DNA from: Myxococcus eversor | Lineage (GTDB): Bacteria > Myxococcota > Myxococcia > Myxococcales > Myxococcaceae | NCBI RefSeq assembly: GCF_010894455.1 | Contig: NZ_JAAIXY010000020.1 | Location: forward strand, 119,136 to 183,135 | DNA length: 64,000 nt | Reading direction: 5' to 3' | Shown here: positions 54,691 to 63,566 of the stretch, piece after piece | How positions within the stretch are numbered: the stretch's first letter is position 1 | How the letters are laid out: the number at the start of each line of letters is the position of its first letter | Made by a program: the position numbers and the translations under genes | Notes under the pieces: model-generated | Databases searched by the model: none | Seen by the model: the letters and a program-made list of their open reading frames with translations, nothing else | Told to the model about the DNA's origin: nothing

Positions 54691-55731
54691 ATGCACGACC
54701 CCCAGACGACGCCCCGCCTGCCGAGGCCAACGCCTGTCCCCTCACCTGTCCCCTCTGTCGAGCGCAACCAACTGGTCCTCCCCATCCCGGAGCGTCCAGC
54801 CCACGAAGCACTCGCGGAAGCCCGAGGGTGGCTCGATGGCATCCACGAGCGGATGATGGCCGCCGAGGACGAAGTGCTCCATCAGGACATGCACTCGCTC
54901 CACCTGGGCCTGCTCACCTTGCGGCGCCGCTGGAACGAGGAGGACTGGAAGTCCTTCTGCATGGACACCGCGCGAAAGCACCCGCTCCGCTCGTTCGTCC
55001 ACCAGTGTCCCTTCACCCGGAGGGCCTTCGAACGCCCCCGGGGTTATGCGGGAGACGCGGCCCTCATCGACTACCTGTACATGGACCGGGCCGCCGACGA
55101 GCTTCACGCGGGCCGTGAGGTCTACCGGTACATGCATCAGCAACCCAGCGCGGTCAGCGTGCGCGAGCGACGTGAGCTGCTGGCGCGCGCCCTCGACGCG
55201 ACGGCCGAGCGCGTTCCCCAGGGCGCGCGCATCCTCTCCGTCGCGTGTGGCCACCTGCGCGAGGCCGAGTCCTCCGCGGCGGTGCGCGAGCGCCGCGTTC
55301 AAGAACTCATCGCGTTCGACCAGGACCCGCTGAGCCTCGCTGAGATTTCGCACCACCAGCCGCTCGACGTGGTGCGCCCCCACTGCGGCTCGGTGCGCGC
55401 GCTGCTCGCCGGCAAGGTGGCCTTCAGCGAGTTGGACTTCGTCTACTCCGCGGGCCTCTACGACTACCTCTCCGCCTCCGTCGCCACGCGGCTCACCGGG
55501 CTGCTCTTCGGCATGCTGCGCTCGGGGGGACGGCTGCTGGTGGCCAACTTCGCGCGCTTTCCTCCGGAGACGGGCTACATGGAGGCCTTCATGGACTGGT
55601 GGCTCACCTACCGGGAGGAGGACGACATGCGCGCCCTGCTCGCCGAGGTGCCGCTGGAGTTGATCGACTCCGTGCGGCTGTTCCGCGACAGCCAGGACAA
55701 CGTCATCTATCTGGAGCTGACCCGCCGCTGA
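54691..55731 (+). CDS. class I SAM-dependent methyltransferase-like protein
   Basis: A 346-residue protein. After a Pro-rich lead and a helical region, PFTRRAFERPRGYAGDAALI and DYLYM precede a Rossmann methyltransferase core: ILSVACGHLREAE (SAM loop), IAFDQDPLSL (ribose acid), DFVYSAGLYDYLS and GGRLLVANF. The same architecture appears in proteins annotated for bacterial fatty-acid methyl ester signals, but the substrate cannot be told. The ribosome site before 54691 is weak. It converges on the hybrid kinase gene with a 16-base gap. Confidence 0.78.
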   Translation: MHDPQTTPRLPRPTPVPSPVPSVERNQLVLPIPERPAHEALAEARGWLDGIHERMMAAEDEVLHQDMHSLHLGLLTLRRRWNEEDWKSFCMDTARKHPLRSFVHQCPFTRRAFERPRGYAGDAALIDYLYMDRAADELHAGREVYRYMHQQPSAVSVRERRELLARALDATAERVPQGARILSVACGHLREAESSAAVRERRVQELIAFDQDPLSLAEISHHQPLDVVRPHCGSVRALLAGKVAFSELDFVYSAGLYDYLSASVATRLTGLLFGMLRSGGRLLVANFARFPPETGYMEAFMDWWLTYREEDDMRALLAEVPLELIDSVRLFRDSQDNVIYLELTRR

Positions 55732-55747
55732 GGCCTGGGGCTCGCTT

Positions 55748-58700
55748 TCAGTGCACGGGCGGCCCGGGTGGCTCGAGCTGCGAGGGTGGCCCGGAGCAGG
55801 GCAGGGTGACGGTGAAGGTGGAGCCTTCGCCCGGCGTGCTCTCCACGTCGATGGTGCCGCCCAGGGCCTGGACGATTTCCCGCACAATCCACAGGCCCAG
55901 GCCGAAGCCGCCGTAGTGGCGCACGGACACCGCGCGCTCGAAGCGGCCGAAGATGCGCGAGCGGTCCTCGTCGGCGATGCCGATGCCGAAGTCCCTGACC
56001 CGCAGTCGCGCGTGGCTGCCCCGCTGCTCCAGGGTGATTTCAATCGGCTGGCCGGCGCCGTACTTCATCGCGTTGGACAGGAGATTTCCCACCACCTGCT
56101 CCAGGCGCATGGCGTCCCAGTAGCCCGCGAGGCGGTGCTCGGGGGCGAGGAGTCGCACCGGGCACTCGGCGCGAGCGAGCGCCTCGCGGCTGCGCTCCAA
56201 CTGCCCGTGGACGAGGGCCACCAGGTCCACCTCGGAGAGCTTGATGTGGAGCTGGCCCTGGGCGAGCCGGGAGATGTCCAGCAAGTCACTCACCAATCGC
56301 CCCAGGCGCTGCGTCTGGGCGGAGGCGGACTCCAGCTTGGCGGTGAGCTTCTCCGGCGGCAGGTGGCCGCCCGTGGCGCGGGCCTGGACCTGGAGGCCCT
56401 GGATGTGGAGCTGGAGCGAGGTGAGCGGCGTCTTCAGCTCGTGCGCGGCGATGGAGAGGAAGTCATCGCGGCGGCGCACCGCCTCCTGCTCGGCGCGGTA
56501 CAGGCGGCCCTGCTCCTCGGAGAGCGCGGCGATGCGCGCGAAGTTCTCCGCGTTCTCCAGCGCGGCGCCGGCCAGCACCGTGACGAACTCCGCCAGGTGC
56601 TCCTCCAGCTCGCCGAACAGCGCGCCCACCTGCCGGTGCGTGGCGACGACGCACGCCACCGTCTTGCCGCGCACCTGGAGGGGGGCGCAGAGCAGCGAGC
56701 GCACGCCGAGCAGCTCCATGCTCTCGCTCACGCCTCCGGGCAGCCCCTGTCCGAGCACGGTGATTCGGCCCGTCTCCATCGCGCGAGCGAGGGCGGTGCG
56801 GCTGATGCCCACCGCGTCCGCGTCCTCGTCGTGGGGCAAATCCCGAGGGTCCACCACCGCGCAGTGCTCGGCGCGCAGCAACTCCAGCATGGACTGTCGG
56901 GCGGCCTCGAACACGGCCTCGCGCGAGAGGGCGGACGCGAGCCTGCGGCCAGCCTCCAGCACGCGCGGGAAGCGGTCCACCAGGGAGAGGGTGCGGGTGC
57001 CTCCCCGCGCGGCGACCTCCGGTGACAGGCCCTCCTCCATCTCCTCCAGCGCCCGGGTGGCCGTGGCCAGGTCCGCCGCCGCGTCGGCCTGGCCCAGCGC
57101 GCGGCCCAGCTCTCCGCGGGCCTTGAGGCTCTGGGCATGCTCGTGCCGCATCTGCTGGGCATCGGCCACTTGCAGAGACTGCTCCAGGAAGCGCCTGGCC
57201 GCGCGGGGCTGGCCTCGCAGGGCGGCCACCAGTCCCCGCTCGCGCAGCGCATGGGGGAGGTTGTTGCGGTAGGTGCGCGCCAGCGCATGGGCGCGTCGGG
57301 CCGTGTCGTCGGCGCGCTTGAGCAGGGCCTCGCGTCGCGCGGCGGCCAGGGGCGACGTGCTCTCCGCGAGTAGGCGCAGCGCCGTCGCCAGCAGCGGGCC
57401 GATGGGGGCCACGTACTCCTGACGCAGGTGTGCCTCGTCCACCAGACGCGAGGCGCGCTCCAGCACCTCCACCGCGCCCGCGGCATCGCCCTGACGCATC
57501 CGGCGCAGCGCCTCCGCTTGAAGCACGCCCGCGTAGCTCTGCGGGTCCGGCTGGTCGGAGTTGTTCAGCTCGCCGTCCAGCAGCGTGCCCGGAATCCTCC
57601 CGCCGGACGCCTTGGCCCACGCCTCCAGGCCCAGGCGCGCCGAGTAGCGGTCTCCCAGCGCAAGGGCGGCTGCGTGCAGCCGTTGGCTCGTCTCCAGCGA
57701 CTCGCGCAGCCGGCCCAGCCGATAGAGCGCCATGGCCACCTGGAACGTGGCGTTGTTCACCTCCCACGGGTCGCCGGTGCGCTCCAGCAGTCGAATCGCC
57801 TCGTTGCACTTCTCGATGCAGTCGTGGAAGCGCGAGGCCGCGTAGCAGGCCAGCCCGTAGAAGTGCAGCGTCTGGCCCTGGCCCCACAAGTCACTCTGCT
57901 CCTGGCGCATCGCCAGGGACTTCTCCGCGTAGGCGAAGGCGCGCTGGAACCAGGGCACCGTGGTGAGCGCGGGCGAGTGCTCCGAGTACGCCTGCGCGAG
58001 CTCCGGCGTCGGCGGGTAGCGCTCCGCGAGGTTCAAGTCCCGCAGGTGCGCCCACAGCACCGCCATGCGTCCGCGCCGGTACCAGTAGCCATAGGCGAGC
58101 CGGCTGTAGAGGCGCACCGCCTGGAGGTCGCTCTCCCCGCCCGCGAGCGGCCTGCGGGAGAGGAACCTGCGCGGCGCCACCGTGTGCGCCGCCTGCGCCA
58201 GGATTTCCCAGACGGCGCTGGCGCCGGTGAGCACGCCCCCGGGAGGCACCCACCGCCCCATCAACTTGAGGCCCTGCTCCAGCGCGAGCGTCGCCTCACC
58301 GAAGTCGCCGCGCTTGAAGGCCAGCTCTCCCAGGTGGCCCAGGACGCGCGCCTGCTCCTGTTTGTCCCGCGCCAGGGCCTGGGCGCGCTCCAGTTGCTGG
58401 CGGGACTCCTCGTAGCGTCCGCGCAGCATGAGGACGTTGCCCAGTCCGGAGGCGACGCGGAAGCGCGTGCCCGCGTCCGCGCCCGCCGCGCCCCGTTCGG
58501 CGATGCGGTAGTTCAGCTCCGCCGTCTCCAGCGCGAAGCGCCTGCGCGCCAGCTCCGCGGCCACCAGCGCGTGGGGCAGCGCCTGTGCGTACTCACCCGC
58601 CGCGTCGAAGTGATAGGCCAGCTCGAACGAGTCCTGCGGCAACTGGCTCGCCGCGGAGCGCGCCGCAAGCCGATGCAGCTCCCGTCGCCGCTGCGGCGTC

Positions 58701-60736
58701 AGCATGTCCAGCAGCACCTCGCGCAGCTTGTCGTGCACGAAGGTGTAGCGCGTGCCTTCTCCCCACAACATGTGCCGGCGGCGAGGCTCCTCCAGCGCGG
58801 CGCCCAGCTCCTCCGGCGAGGTGCCCGACAGCGCCGCCACTCGCGCCAGCTCGAAGGACTTGCCCAGCACCGCGCCCACTGACAAGAGCCGCCGCGCCAC
58901 CAGGGGAAGCAAACGCAAGCGGCGCACGAGGAAGGTGGCGGCCTGCCGCGACGAGCGCGCGTGCGCCATGGCCTCCGGCTGCACCTGCCACCCGGAGGTG
59001 CCGGACACGAGCACGCCGTCCTCCACCAGCCCGTGCAGCACCGCGCTGGCCATGAAGGGATTGCCCTCGGACAACCGCGCCACCAGCTCCGTCGCCTCCG
59101 GCGGCAGCGCGCCGGCCATGGACTCCGCCAGCCGCGTCACCTCCGCGGCGCCGAAGGAGGCCAGCTTCAGGTGCGCGGTGGGCGCGAGTCTGCGCAGCAG
59201 GTGCGTGGGGCCGATGTCCTCGCCGCGAAACGCGAGGACGACGAGCACGCGTCCCTTCCCCTGTCGCCGCGCCTGAGACCAGGCCTCCAACGCCCGCAGC
59301 GTCAGCTCATCCGCCCACTGGCAATCATCCAGCACCACCACGGTGGGCTCATCCCGTGTGCCCAGCGCGGACAGGAGCGCGGTGAGCGCCCAGATGCTCC
59401 GGCTCTCGCCCAGGGACTCCGGCCCCAGGCCTCGCGCGGGCGCGGCGGACCGCGCGCACAACACGGGCTCCAGTTGCGGCAGCACCGCGCACAGGCTGAC
59501 CTCTTGTCCCGCGAGCCTCTCGCGTAAAGGTTCCGTGAGGGTCGGCCTCGACTGGAGGACCTGGGCGATGCCCGTGGCCACGCCGGCGAAGAGCTGGAAC
59601 GGACGGCGCGCGGCCTGGTCCTGCGCCTGGCCCTGCAACACCCACGCATGGTGGCGGGCCGCCCTGGCCGCGAGTTCGTCGAGCAGCCGGCTCTTGCCTC
59701 CCCCCGACTCGGCCTCGACGAGGACGAGCCGTCCCGGCTCCGTCAGCGTCTGCTCCAGCTCCCGCTCCAGCGTGGCCACCTCTTCGTGACGGCCCACGAA
59801 GGACGGCTCGGCCAGGCTGCGTCGCGCATCCCTGGCGCCCGTGACGAGCGCGGGCTCCACCTGGCCCCGCGCGAGCGCCTCCTCCAACTCCATCAGGTCC
59901 GCGAGCGCGGAGCTGGCCGCCTGGTAGCGGTCCGACGGGTCCGTCTGCAGCAGCCGGGAGATGACCTCCTCGAGCGCGCGCGGCGCCTCCACGCCCACGG
60001 CGCGCAGTCGGGGCCGGGCCGCCAGATGCTGGCGCAGCACCTCGCCCACGGAGTCGCCCGCGAAGACGGGCCCTCCGGAGAGGGCCTCGAACAGGACGAC
60101 GCCCGCCGAGTACAGGTCCGACGTGGCCTCCACCGGTCGATGCAGCAGGCCGGCCTGCTCCGGCGACAGATAGCGCGCGGTGCCCACCGGCAAATCCCTC
60201 AGCGAAGGGTCCAACCGCTCGCTGCGCGCGAGACCGAAGTCAATCAACGTGGCGCTGGAGAGCGGATGGCCGGAGACGATGAGGTTGGTGGGCTTCACGT
60301 CCCGATGCAGGACGCCATGGCGGTGGGCCTCGGCCAGCGCGGACAGCAAGTCGCGACCCAGCGCGAGTGCTTCCGGGACGCTCAGGACACCGCGCGACAG
60401 GCGTGCCTCCAGCGTCTCTCCCTGGAGCCAGGGCGTCACCAGATAGAGCCAGTCCCCGGAGGTGCCCAGGTGCCGCACGGGGACGATGAAGGGACTGTCC
60501 AGGTGGGCGAGGACCGCGGCCTCGTGCTCCAGCCGGTGCCGCGCCGCCGGGACGAGCGCCGTGGACGACGTCACCTTGACGGCGATGCGCTCCCCGGTGC
60601 GGAGGTCCACCCCATCCCAGGTGGAGATTCCACGTCCGGCCTTCAGGCGTTGGGCCAGCTCGAACCGGTTGCCCAGTCGGCGGCCGGACTGTGGCTCTCC
60701 TGGAACGGCGCCGGCGTATTGGAAGCCTTCAGCCAT
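55748..60736 (-). CDS. Ser/Thr kinase-AAA-TPR-GAF-histidine kinase hybrid
   Basis: A 1662-residue signalling protein. An N-terminal Ser/Thr kinase (about 24-285) has Lys54, HRDVKPTN (144-151) and DFG (166-168), so it looks active. An ATPase domain follows (Walker A ESGGGKS near 350, Walker B VVVLDDCQWAD), then a long TPR region (~700-1200), a GAF domain (~1240-1400), HisKA with His1432 in AAHELKTPLTSL, and HATPase (NLLSNAMKYG, DFGIGI, GFGLGLW). It has no receiver domain or membrane helix. Both kinase activities in one chain allow cross-talk between phosphorylation systems. GAGGA precedes the ATG. Confidence 0.92.
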   Translation of the reverse strand: MAEGFQYAGAVPGEPQSGRRLGNRFELAQRLKAGRGISTWDGVDLRTGERIAVKVTSSTALVPAARHRLEHEAAVLAHLDSPFIVPVRHLGTSGDWLYLVTPWLQGETLEARLSRGVLSVPEALALGRDLLSALAEAHRHGVLHRDVKPTNLIVSGHPLSSATLIDFGLARSERLDPSLRDLPVGTARYLSPEQAGLLHRPVEATSDLYSAGVVLFEALSGGPVFAGDSVGEVLRQHLAARPRLRAVGVEAPRALEEVISRLLQTDPSDRYQAASSALADLMELEEALARGQVEPALVTGARDARRSLAEPSFVGRHEEVATLERELEQTLTEPGRLVLVEAESGGGKSRLLDELAARAARHHAWVLQGQAQDQAARRPFQLFAGVATGIAQVLQSRPTLTEPLRERLAGQEVSLCAVLPQLEPVLCARSAAPARGLGPESLGESRSIWALTALLSALGTRDEPTVVVLDDCQWADELTLRALEAWSQARRQGKGRVLVVLAFRGEDIGPTHLLRRLAPTAHLKLASFGAAEVTRLAESMAGALPPEATELVARLSEGNPFMASAVLHGLVEDGVLVSGTSGWQVQPEAMAHARSSRQAATFLVRRLRLLPLVARRLLSVGAVLGKSFELARVAALSGTSPEELGAALEEPRRRHMLWGEGTRYTFVHDKLREVLLDMLTPQRRRELHRLAARSAASQLPQDSFELAYHFDAAGEYAQALPHALVAAELARRRFALETAELNYRIAERGAAGADAGTRFRVASGLGNVLMLRGRYEESRQQLERAQALARDKQEQARVLGHLGELAFKRGDFGEATLALEQGLKLMGRWVPPGGVLTGASAVWEILAQAAHTVAPRRFLSRRPLAGGESDLQAVRLYSRLAYGYWYRRGRMAVLWAHLRDLNLAERYPPTPELAQAYSEHSPALTTVPWFQRAFAYAEKSLAMRQEQSDLWGQGQTLHFYGLACYAASRFHDCIEKCNEAIRLLERTGDPWEVNNATFQVAMALYRLGRLRESLETSQRLHAAALALGDRYSARLGLEAWAKASGGRIPGTLLDGELNNSDQPDPQSYAGVLQAEALRRMRQGDAAGAVEVLERASRLVDEAHLRQEYVAPIGPLLATALRLLAESTSPLAAARREALLKRADDTARRAHALARTYRNNLPHALRERGLVAALRGQPRAARRFLEQSLQVADAQQMRHEHAQSLKARGELGRALGQADAAADLATATRALEEMEEGLSPEVAARGGTRTLSLVDRFPRVLEAGRRLASALSREAVFEAARQSMLELLRAEHCAVVDPRDLPHDEDADAVGISRTALARAMETGRITVLGQGLPGGVSESMELLGVRSLLCAPLQVRGKTVACVVATHRQVGALFGELEEHLAEFVTVLAGAALENAENFARIAALSEEQGRLYRAEQEAVRRRDDFLSIAAHELKTPLTSLQLHIQGLQVQARATGGHLPPEKLTAKLESASAQTQRLGRLVSDLLDISRLAQGQLHIKLSEVDLVALVHGQLERSREALARAECPVRLLAPEHRLAGYWDAMRLEQVVGNLLSNAMKYGAGQPIEITLEQRGSHARLRVRDFGIGIADEDRSRIFGRFERAVSVRHYGGFGLGLWIVREIVQALGGTIDVESTPGEGSTFTVTLPCSGPPSQLEPPGPPVH

Positions 60737-61046
60737 TCAGTGTCCTCGAGCTCCACCTCCGCAGCGCCCCTGCGATGCGGTTGGCCGCGCGTTCCGTCCT
60801 TCCGGCAAGGTTGGGTGTCGGACGGGACGCCGCCAAGGGGAGGGGCCGACGCACGTCCCCCGTGTGCCGACTCAGCCTTCAACAGCCGCGCGCGCTCCGT
60901 TTCCCTCCTGCTCGACGAGCGTGCGGGGAAGCCTGCCCGTCCAGCGGCCGACGAGGCGAGCGCGCGGTCTTCCGACACGTGGGGGGCACATGCTACGCCG
61001 GCGAGTGAACTTCCGTGCCCCTTCGCTCCTGCTCGAGGTCCCACCG
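60737..61046. other. intergenic region, nothing recognised
   Basis: These 310 bases between the divergent hybrid kinase and secreted-protein genes contain no supported gene. Frames open here belong to no protein-like sequence. It must hold both promoters, but no boxes are convincing. Confidence 0.4.
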
Positions 61047-61631
61047 ATGAAGCTCTCGCAGACGTTCCTGGCCGTGCTCGCGCTGTCCGTGCTGCTCCCC
61101 GTCTCTTCCGCGCGCGCCTCCGACTATCCGCCCGACTACCCCATCTGCAGCGTGTACGACTCCGCGACGACGGGGCCCTTCGAGGTCATCCGCCACACGC
61201 GCCGGCTGCCCGGCCGCCTGGCGACGCTCACCGTCGCGTACCGGGGCTACCTGCGCGGCCTGTACCCGGACAATCAAATCTCCATCTACATCCAGCTCAA
61301 CGGTCGTCAGCAGACGCTGGCCGCCAGCGCGGGCACGAACAACGATGCCTATGTCTTCCTGAACGCGGGGCCGCGCGCCTGCATCAAGTGCATGCAGTAC
61401 CAGAACCTGCCCCAGTGCGCTGAGCACTTCGCCAACGGTGGCCAGGACGGCGTCTGGGTGTGCCAGCAGCCCACGGCGGTGGAGAGCGACCTCTTCTTCT
61501 ACGCCTTCAACTCCAACGGGAATCAGAACGCGTGGGACATCTCCCTGGCGGCGACGTCCCATGGCCAGTGGGACAGCAACCTGGGCAACAACTACTTCGC
61601 GCAGCTGCCGGCACGCTCCAGCTGCTGGTAG
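61047..61631 (+). CDS. secreted Cys-containing protein
   Basis: A 194-residue exported protein: signal peptide FLAVLALSVLLPVSSARA, cleavage near residue 25. The mature part is rich in Tyr, Asn and Gln with six cysteines (YPICSV, ACIKCM, PQCAEH, WVCQQ, SSCW) and a predicted beta-rich fold (LTVAYRGYLRGLYPDNQISI). No family is recognised. GAGG precedes the ATG; further upstream open frame is non-coding. No operon partner. Confidence 0.75.
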   Translation: MKLSQTFLAVLALSVLLPVSSARASDYPPDYPICSVYDSATTGPFEVIRHTRRLPGRLATLTVAYRGYLRGLYPDNQISIYIQLNGRQQTLAASAGTNNDAYVFLNAGPRACIKCMQYQNLPQCAEHFANGGQDGVWVCQQPTAVESDLFFYAFNSNGNQNAWDISLAATSHGQWDSNLGNNYFAQLPARSSCW

Positions 61632-61752
61632 ATTTCCGCCGCGAGCGGTCCGCATTTTCTGAGCGGCCTGGACAGGACTTCGCTTCACGGGCCGCCATGG
61701 GGACACTTTTTTCGCGCCGTGACGATTGCCGCGGCGCATTCGCGCCCTGTGC

Positions 61753-61781
61753 TTGACACCCTGGGGGCCCCGGCGGAAAAG
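61753..61781 (+). promoter_or_regulatory. possible promoter of the fumarylacetoacetase operon
   Basis: A perfect -35 hexamer TTGACA (61753-61758) is followed after 17 bases by GAAAAG, a poor -10 match but the only A-rich spot nearby. It lies 55 nt before the TTG start. Confidence 0.4.
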
Positions 61782-61835
61782 CCGAGCACATGAGGCGGCC
61801 CCCGCTGTTTCCACCGGGCCGCGGGGAGCCCGGGA

Positions 61836-62816
61836 TTGAAGCTCGCGACGCTCAAGGATGGAACCCGTGACGGGCGGCTCATCGTCGTCAAGCGGGACAA
61901 CTCGGCCTATGCGCTGGCCACCAACGTCGCCCTGACGCTGCAGGCGGCGCTGGACGACTGGGACACGAAGGAGCCGCTGCTCCGCGCGCTCGCCACGCAA
62001 TTGGAGGCTGGCGCGGTGCAGAGCCGCCCGTTGGACCAGTCGGCCCTGCATGCGCCGCTGCCGCGCGCCTACGAGTGGATTGATGGCAGTGCCTACATCA
62101 ACCACGTCCTGCTGGTGCGCAAGGCGCGCAACGCGGAGCCGCCGGCCACGCTGAAGACGGACCCGCTGGTGTACCAGGGTGGCTCCGGCGAGTTCCTGGC
62201 GCCCACCGCGGACATTCCCCTGCCGGACGAGGCGTGGGGCCTGGATTTCGAGAGCGAGGTCTGCGTCATCCTGGGCGACACGCCTCGGGGCACGAAGGCC
62301 GCGGACGCGGACAAGCACGTCAAGCTGCTGATGCTGGCCAACGACGTGTCGCTGCGCAACCTCATCCCGGACGAGCTGGCCAAGGGCTTCGGCTTCTTCC
62401 AGAGCAAGCCCGCCACGGCCTTCAGTCCGTTCGCGGTGACGCCGGACGAGATTGGACCGGCCTGGCGCGAGGGCCGCATCCACCTGCGCCTGCGCTCGGT
62501 GCTCAACGGCGTCCAGGTGGGTGACACCGACGCGGGCCCGGAGATGCACTTCTCCTTCTTCGAGCTCATCCAGCACCTGTGCAAGACGCGCGGCTACACG
62601 GCGGGCACCATCCTGGGCAGCGGCACCGTGTCCAACGTGGACCGCGCCCGGGGCATCTCCTGCCTCGCCGAGCAGCGCATGATTGAGACGATTGAAGAGG
62701 GCAAGCCGAAGACGCCCTTCATGAAGCCCGGCGACACCATCGACATCGAGATGACGGGCGAGGACGGGCAGAGCGTCTTCGGTCGCATCTCCCAGAAGGT
62801 GGTGAAGCCGTCATGA
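61836..62816 (+). CDS. fumarylacetoacetate hydrolase family protein
   Basis: A 326-residue FAH-family enzyme, the two-domain bacterial type. The catalytic domain has LPDEAWGLDFESEVCVILGD (metal-binding Glu residues), LMLANDVSLRNLIP, GFGFFQSKPATAFSPF and GYTAGTILGSGTVSN. It hydrolyses fumarylacetoacetate to fumarate and acetoacetate at the end of tyrosine/homogentisate breakdown. It starts at a TTG (61836) with GGGGAG upstream, a codon likely to lower expression. ATGA overlap with the maleylacetoacetate isomerase gene confirms the pathway. Confidence 0.9.
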   Translation: MKLATLKDGTRDGRLIVVKRDNSAYALATNVALTLQAALDDWDTKEPLLRALATQLEAGAVQSRPLDQSALHAPLPRAYEWIDGSAYINHVLLVRKARNAEPPATLKTDPLVYQGGSGEFLAPTADIPLPDEAWGLDFESEVCVILGDTPRGTKAADADKHVKLLMLANDVSLRNLIPDELAKGFGFFQSKPATAFSPFAVTPDEIGPAWREGRIHLRLRSVLNGVQVGDTDAGPEMHFSFFELIQHLCKTRGYTAGTILGSGTVSNVDRARGISCLAEQRMIETIEEGKPKTPFMKPGDTIDIEMTGEDGQSVFGRISQKVVKPS

Positions 62817-63472
62817 AGGCCCCTCGGCTGCACAACTACTGGCGCTCCTCCGCCTCGTGGCGGGTGCGGCTGGGCCTGCGCCTCAAGGGCGTGGACTTCG
62901 AGTACGTGCCGGTGCACCTGCTCCAGGATGGTGGCCAGCAGCACTCGGATGCGTACCGCGCGCTCAACCCGATGCGGACGGTGCCCACGCTGGAGTGGAC
63001 GGAGGCCGATGGCACCGTGCGCCGGCTGTCCCAGTCGCTGGCCATCCTCGACTACCTCCAGGAGACCTTCCCGTCGCCGTCGTTCTTCCCGGAGGACACG
63101 TACCTGCGCGCCCGCGCGCGGATGCTGGCCGAGTACGTCAACTCCGGCATCCAGCCCCTGCACAACCTGGGCGTGCTCCAGCGCGTCAAGCACGAGCTCA
63201 ACGGCGATGACAAGGCGTGGGGCGCGCACTGGTGCACCCGAGGTTTGGAGGCGCTGGAGAAGATGGTGCAGCCCACCGTCGGGCGCTATTGCGTGGGTGA
63301 CACGGTGACGCTGGCGGACGTGTGCCTCGTCCCCCAGTTGTACGGCGCGCGCCGGTTCGCGCTGGACATGACGCCGTACCCCACGCTGCTGCGAATCGAA
63401 GCGGCCTGTGCCGAGCTTCCCGCGTTCCAGGCGTCTCACCCGGACCGGCAGCCCGACGCGGCGCCGGCCTGA
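62813..63472 (+). CDS. maiA: maleylacetoacetate isomerase (zeta-class GST)
   Basis: A 219-residue zeta-class glutathione transferase. The N-terminal signature YWRSSASWRVRLGLRLKG carries the active-site Ser pair, with Ala in place of the first Cys of the usual SSCSWRVR; NPMRTVPTLEW and LSQSLAILDYLQETFP complete the glutathione site. The C-terminal helical domain includes GDTVTLADVCLVPQLY. It isomerises maleylacetoacetate to fumarylacetoacetate, the substrate of the preceding gene's product. Confidence 0.93.
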   Translation: MKAPRLHNYWRSSASWRVRLGLRLKGVDFEYVPVHLLQDGGQQHSDAYRALNPMRTVPTLEWTEADGTVRRLSQSLAILDYLQETFPSPSFFPEDTYLRARARMLAEYVNSGIQPLHNLGVLQRVKHELNGDDKAWGAHWCTRGLEALEKMVQPTVGRYCVGDTVTLADVCLVPQLYGARRFALDMTPYPTLLRIEAACAELPAFQASHPDRQPDAAPA

Positions 63473-63566
63473 GCTTCGCTCGACTCCTCCAGGCCCGCGA
63501 GCCTGGGGGCACGTCGTCAATGAGCGGCGGGGCGGCCGTCTCTCACTGACGACGTGAAGCGCGGAC

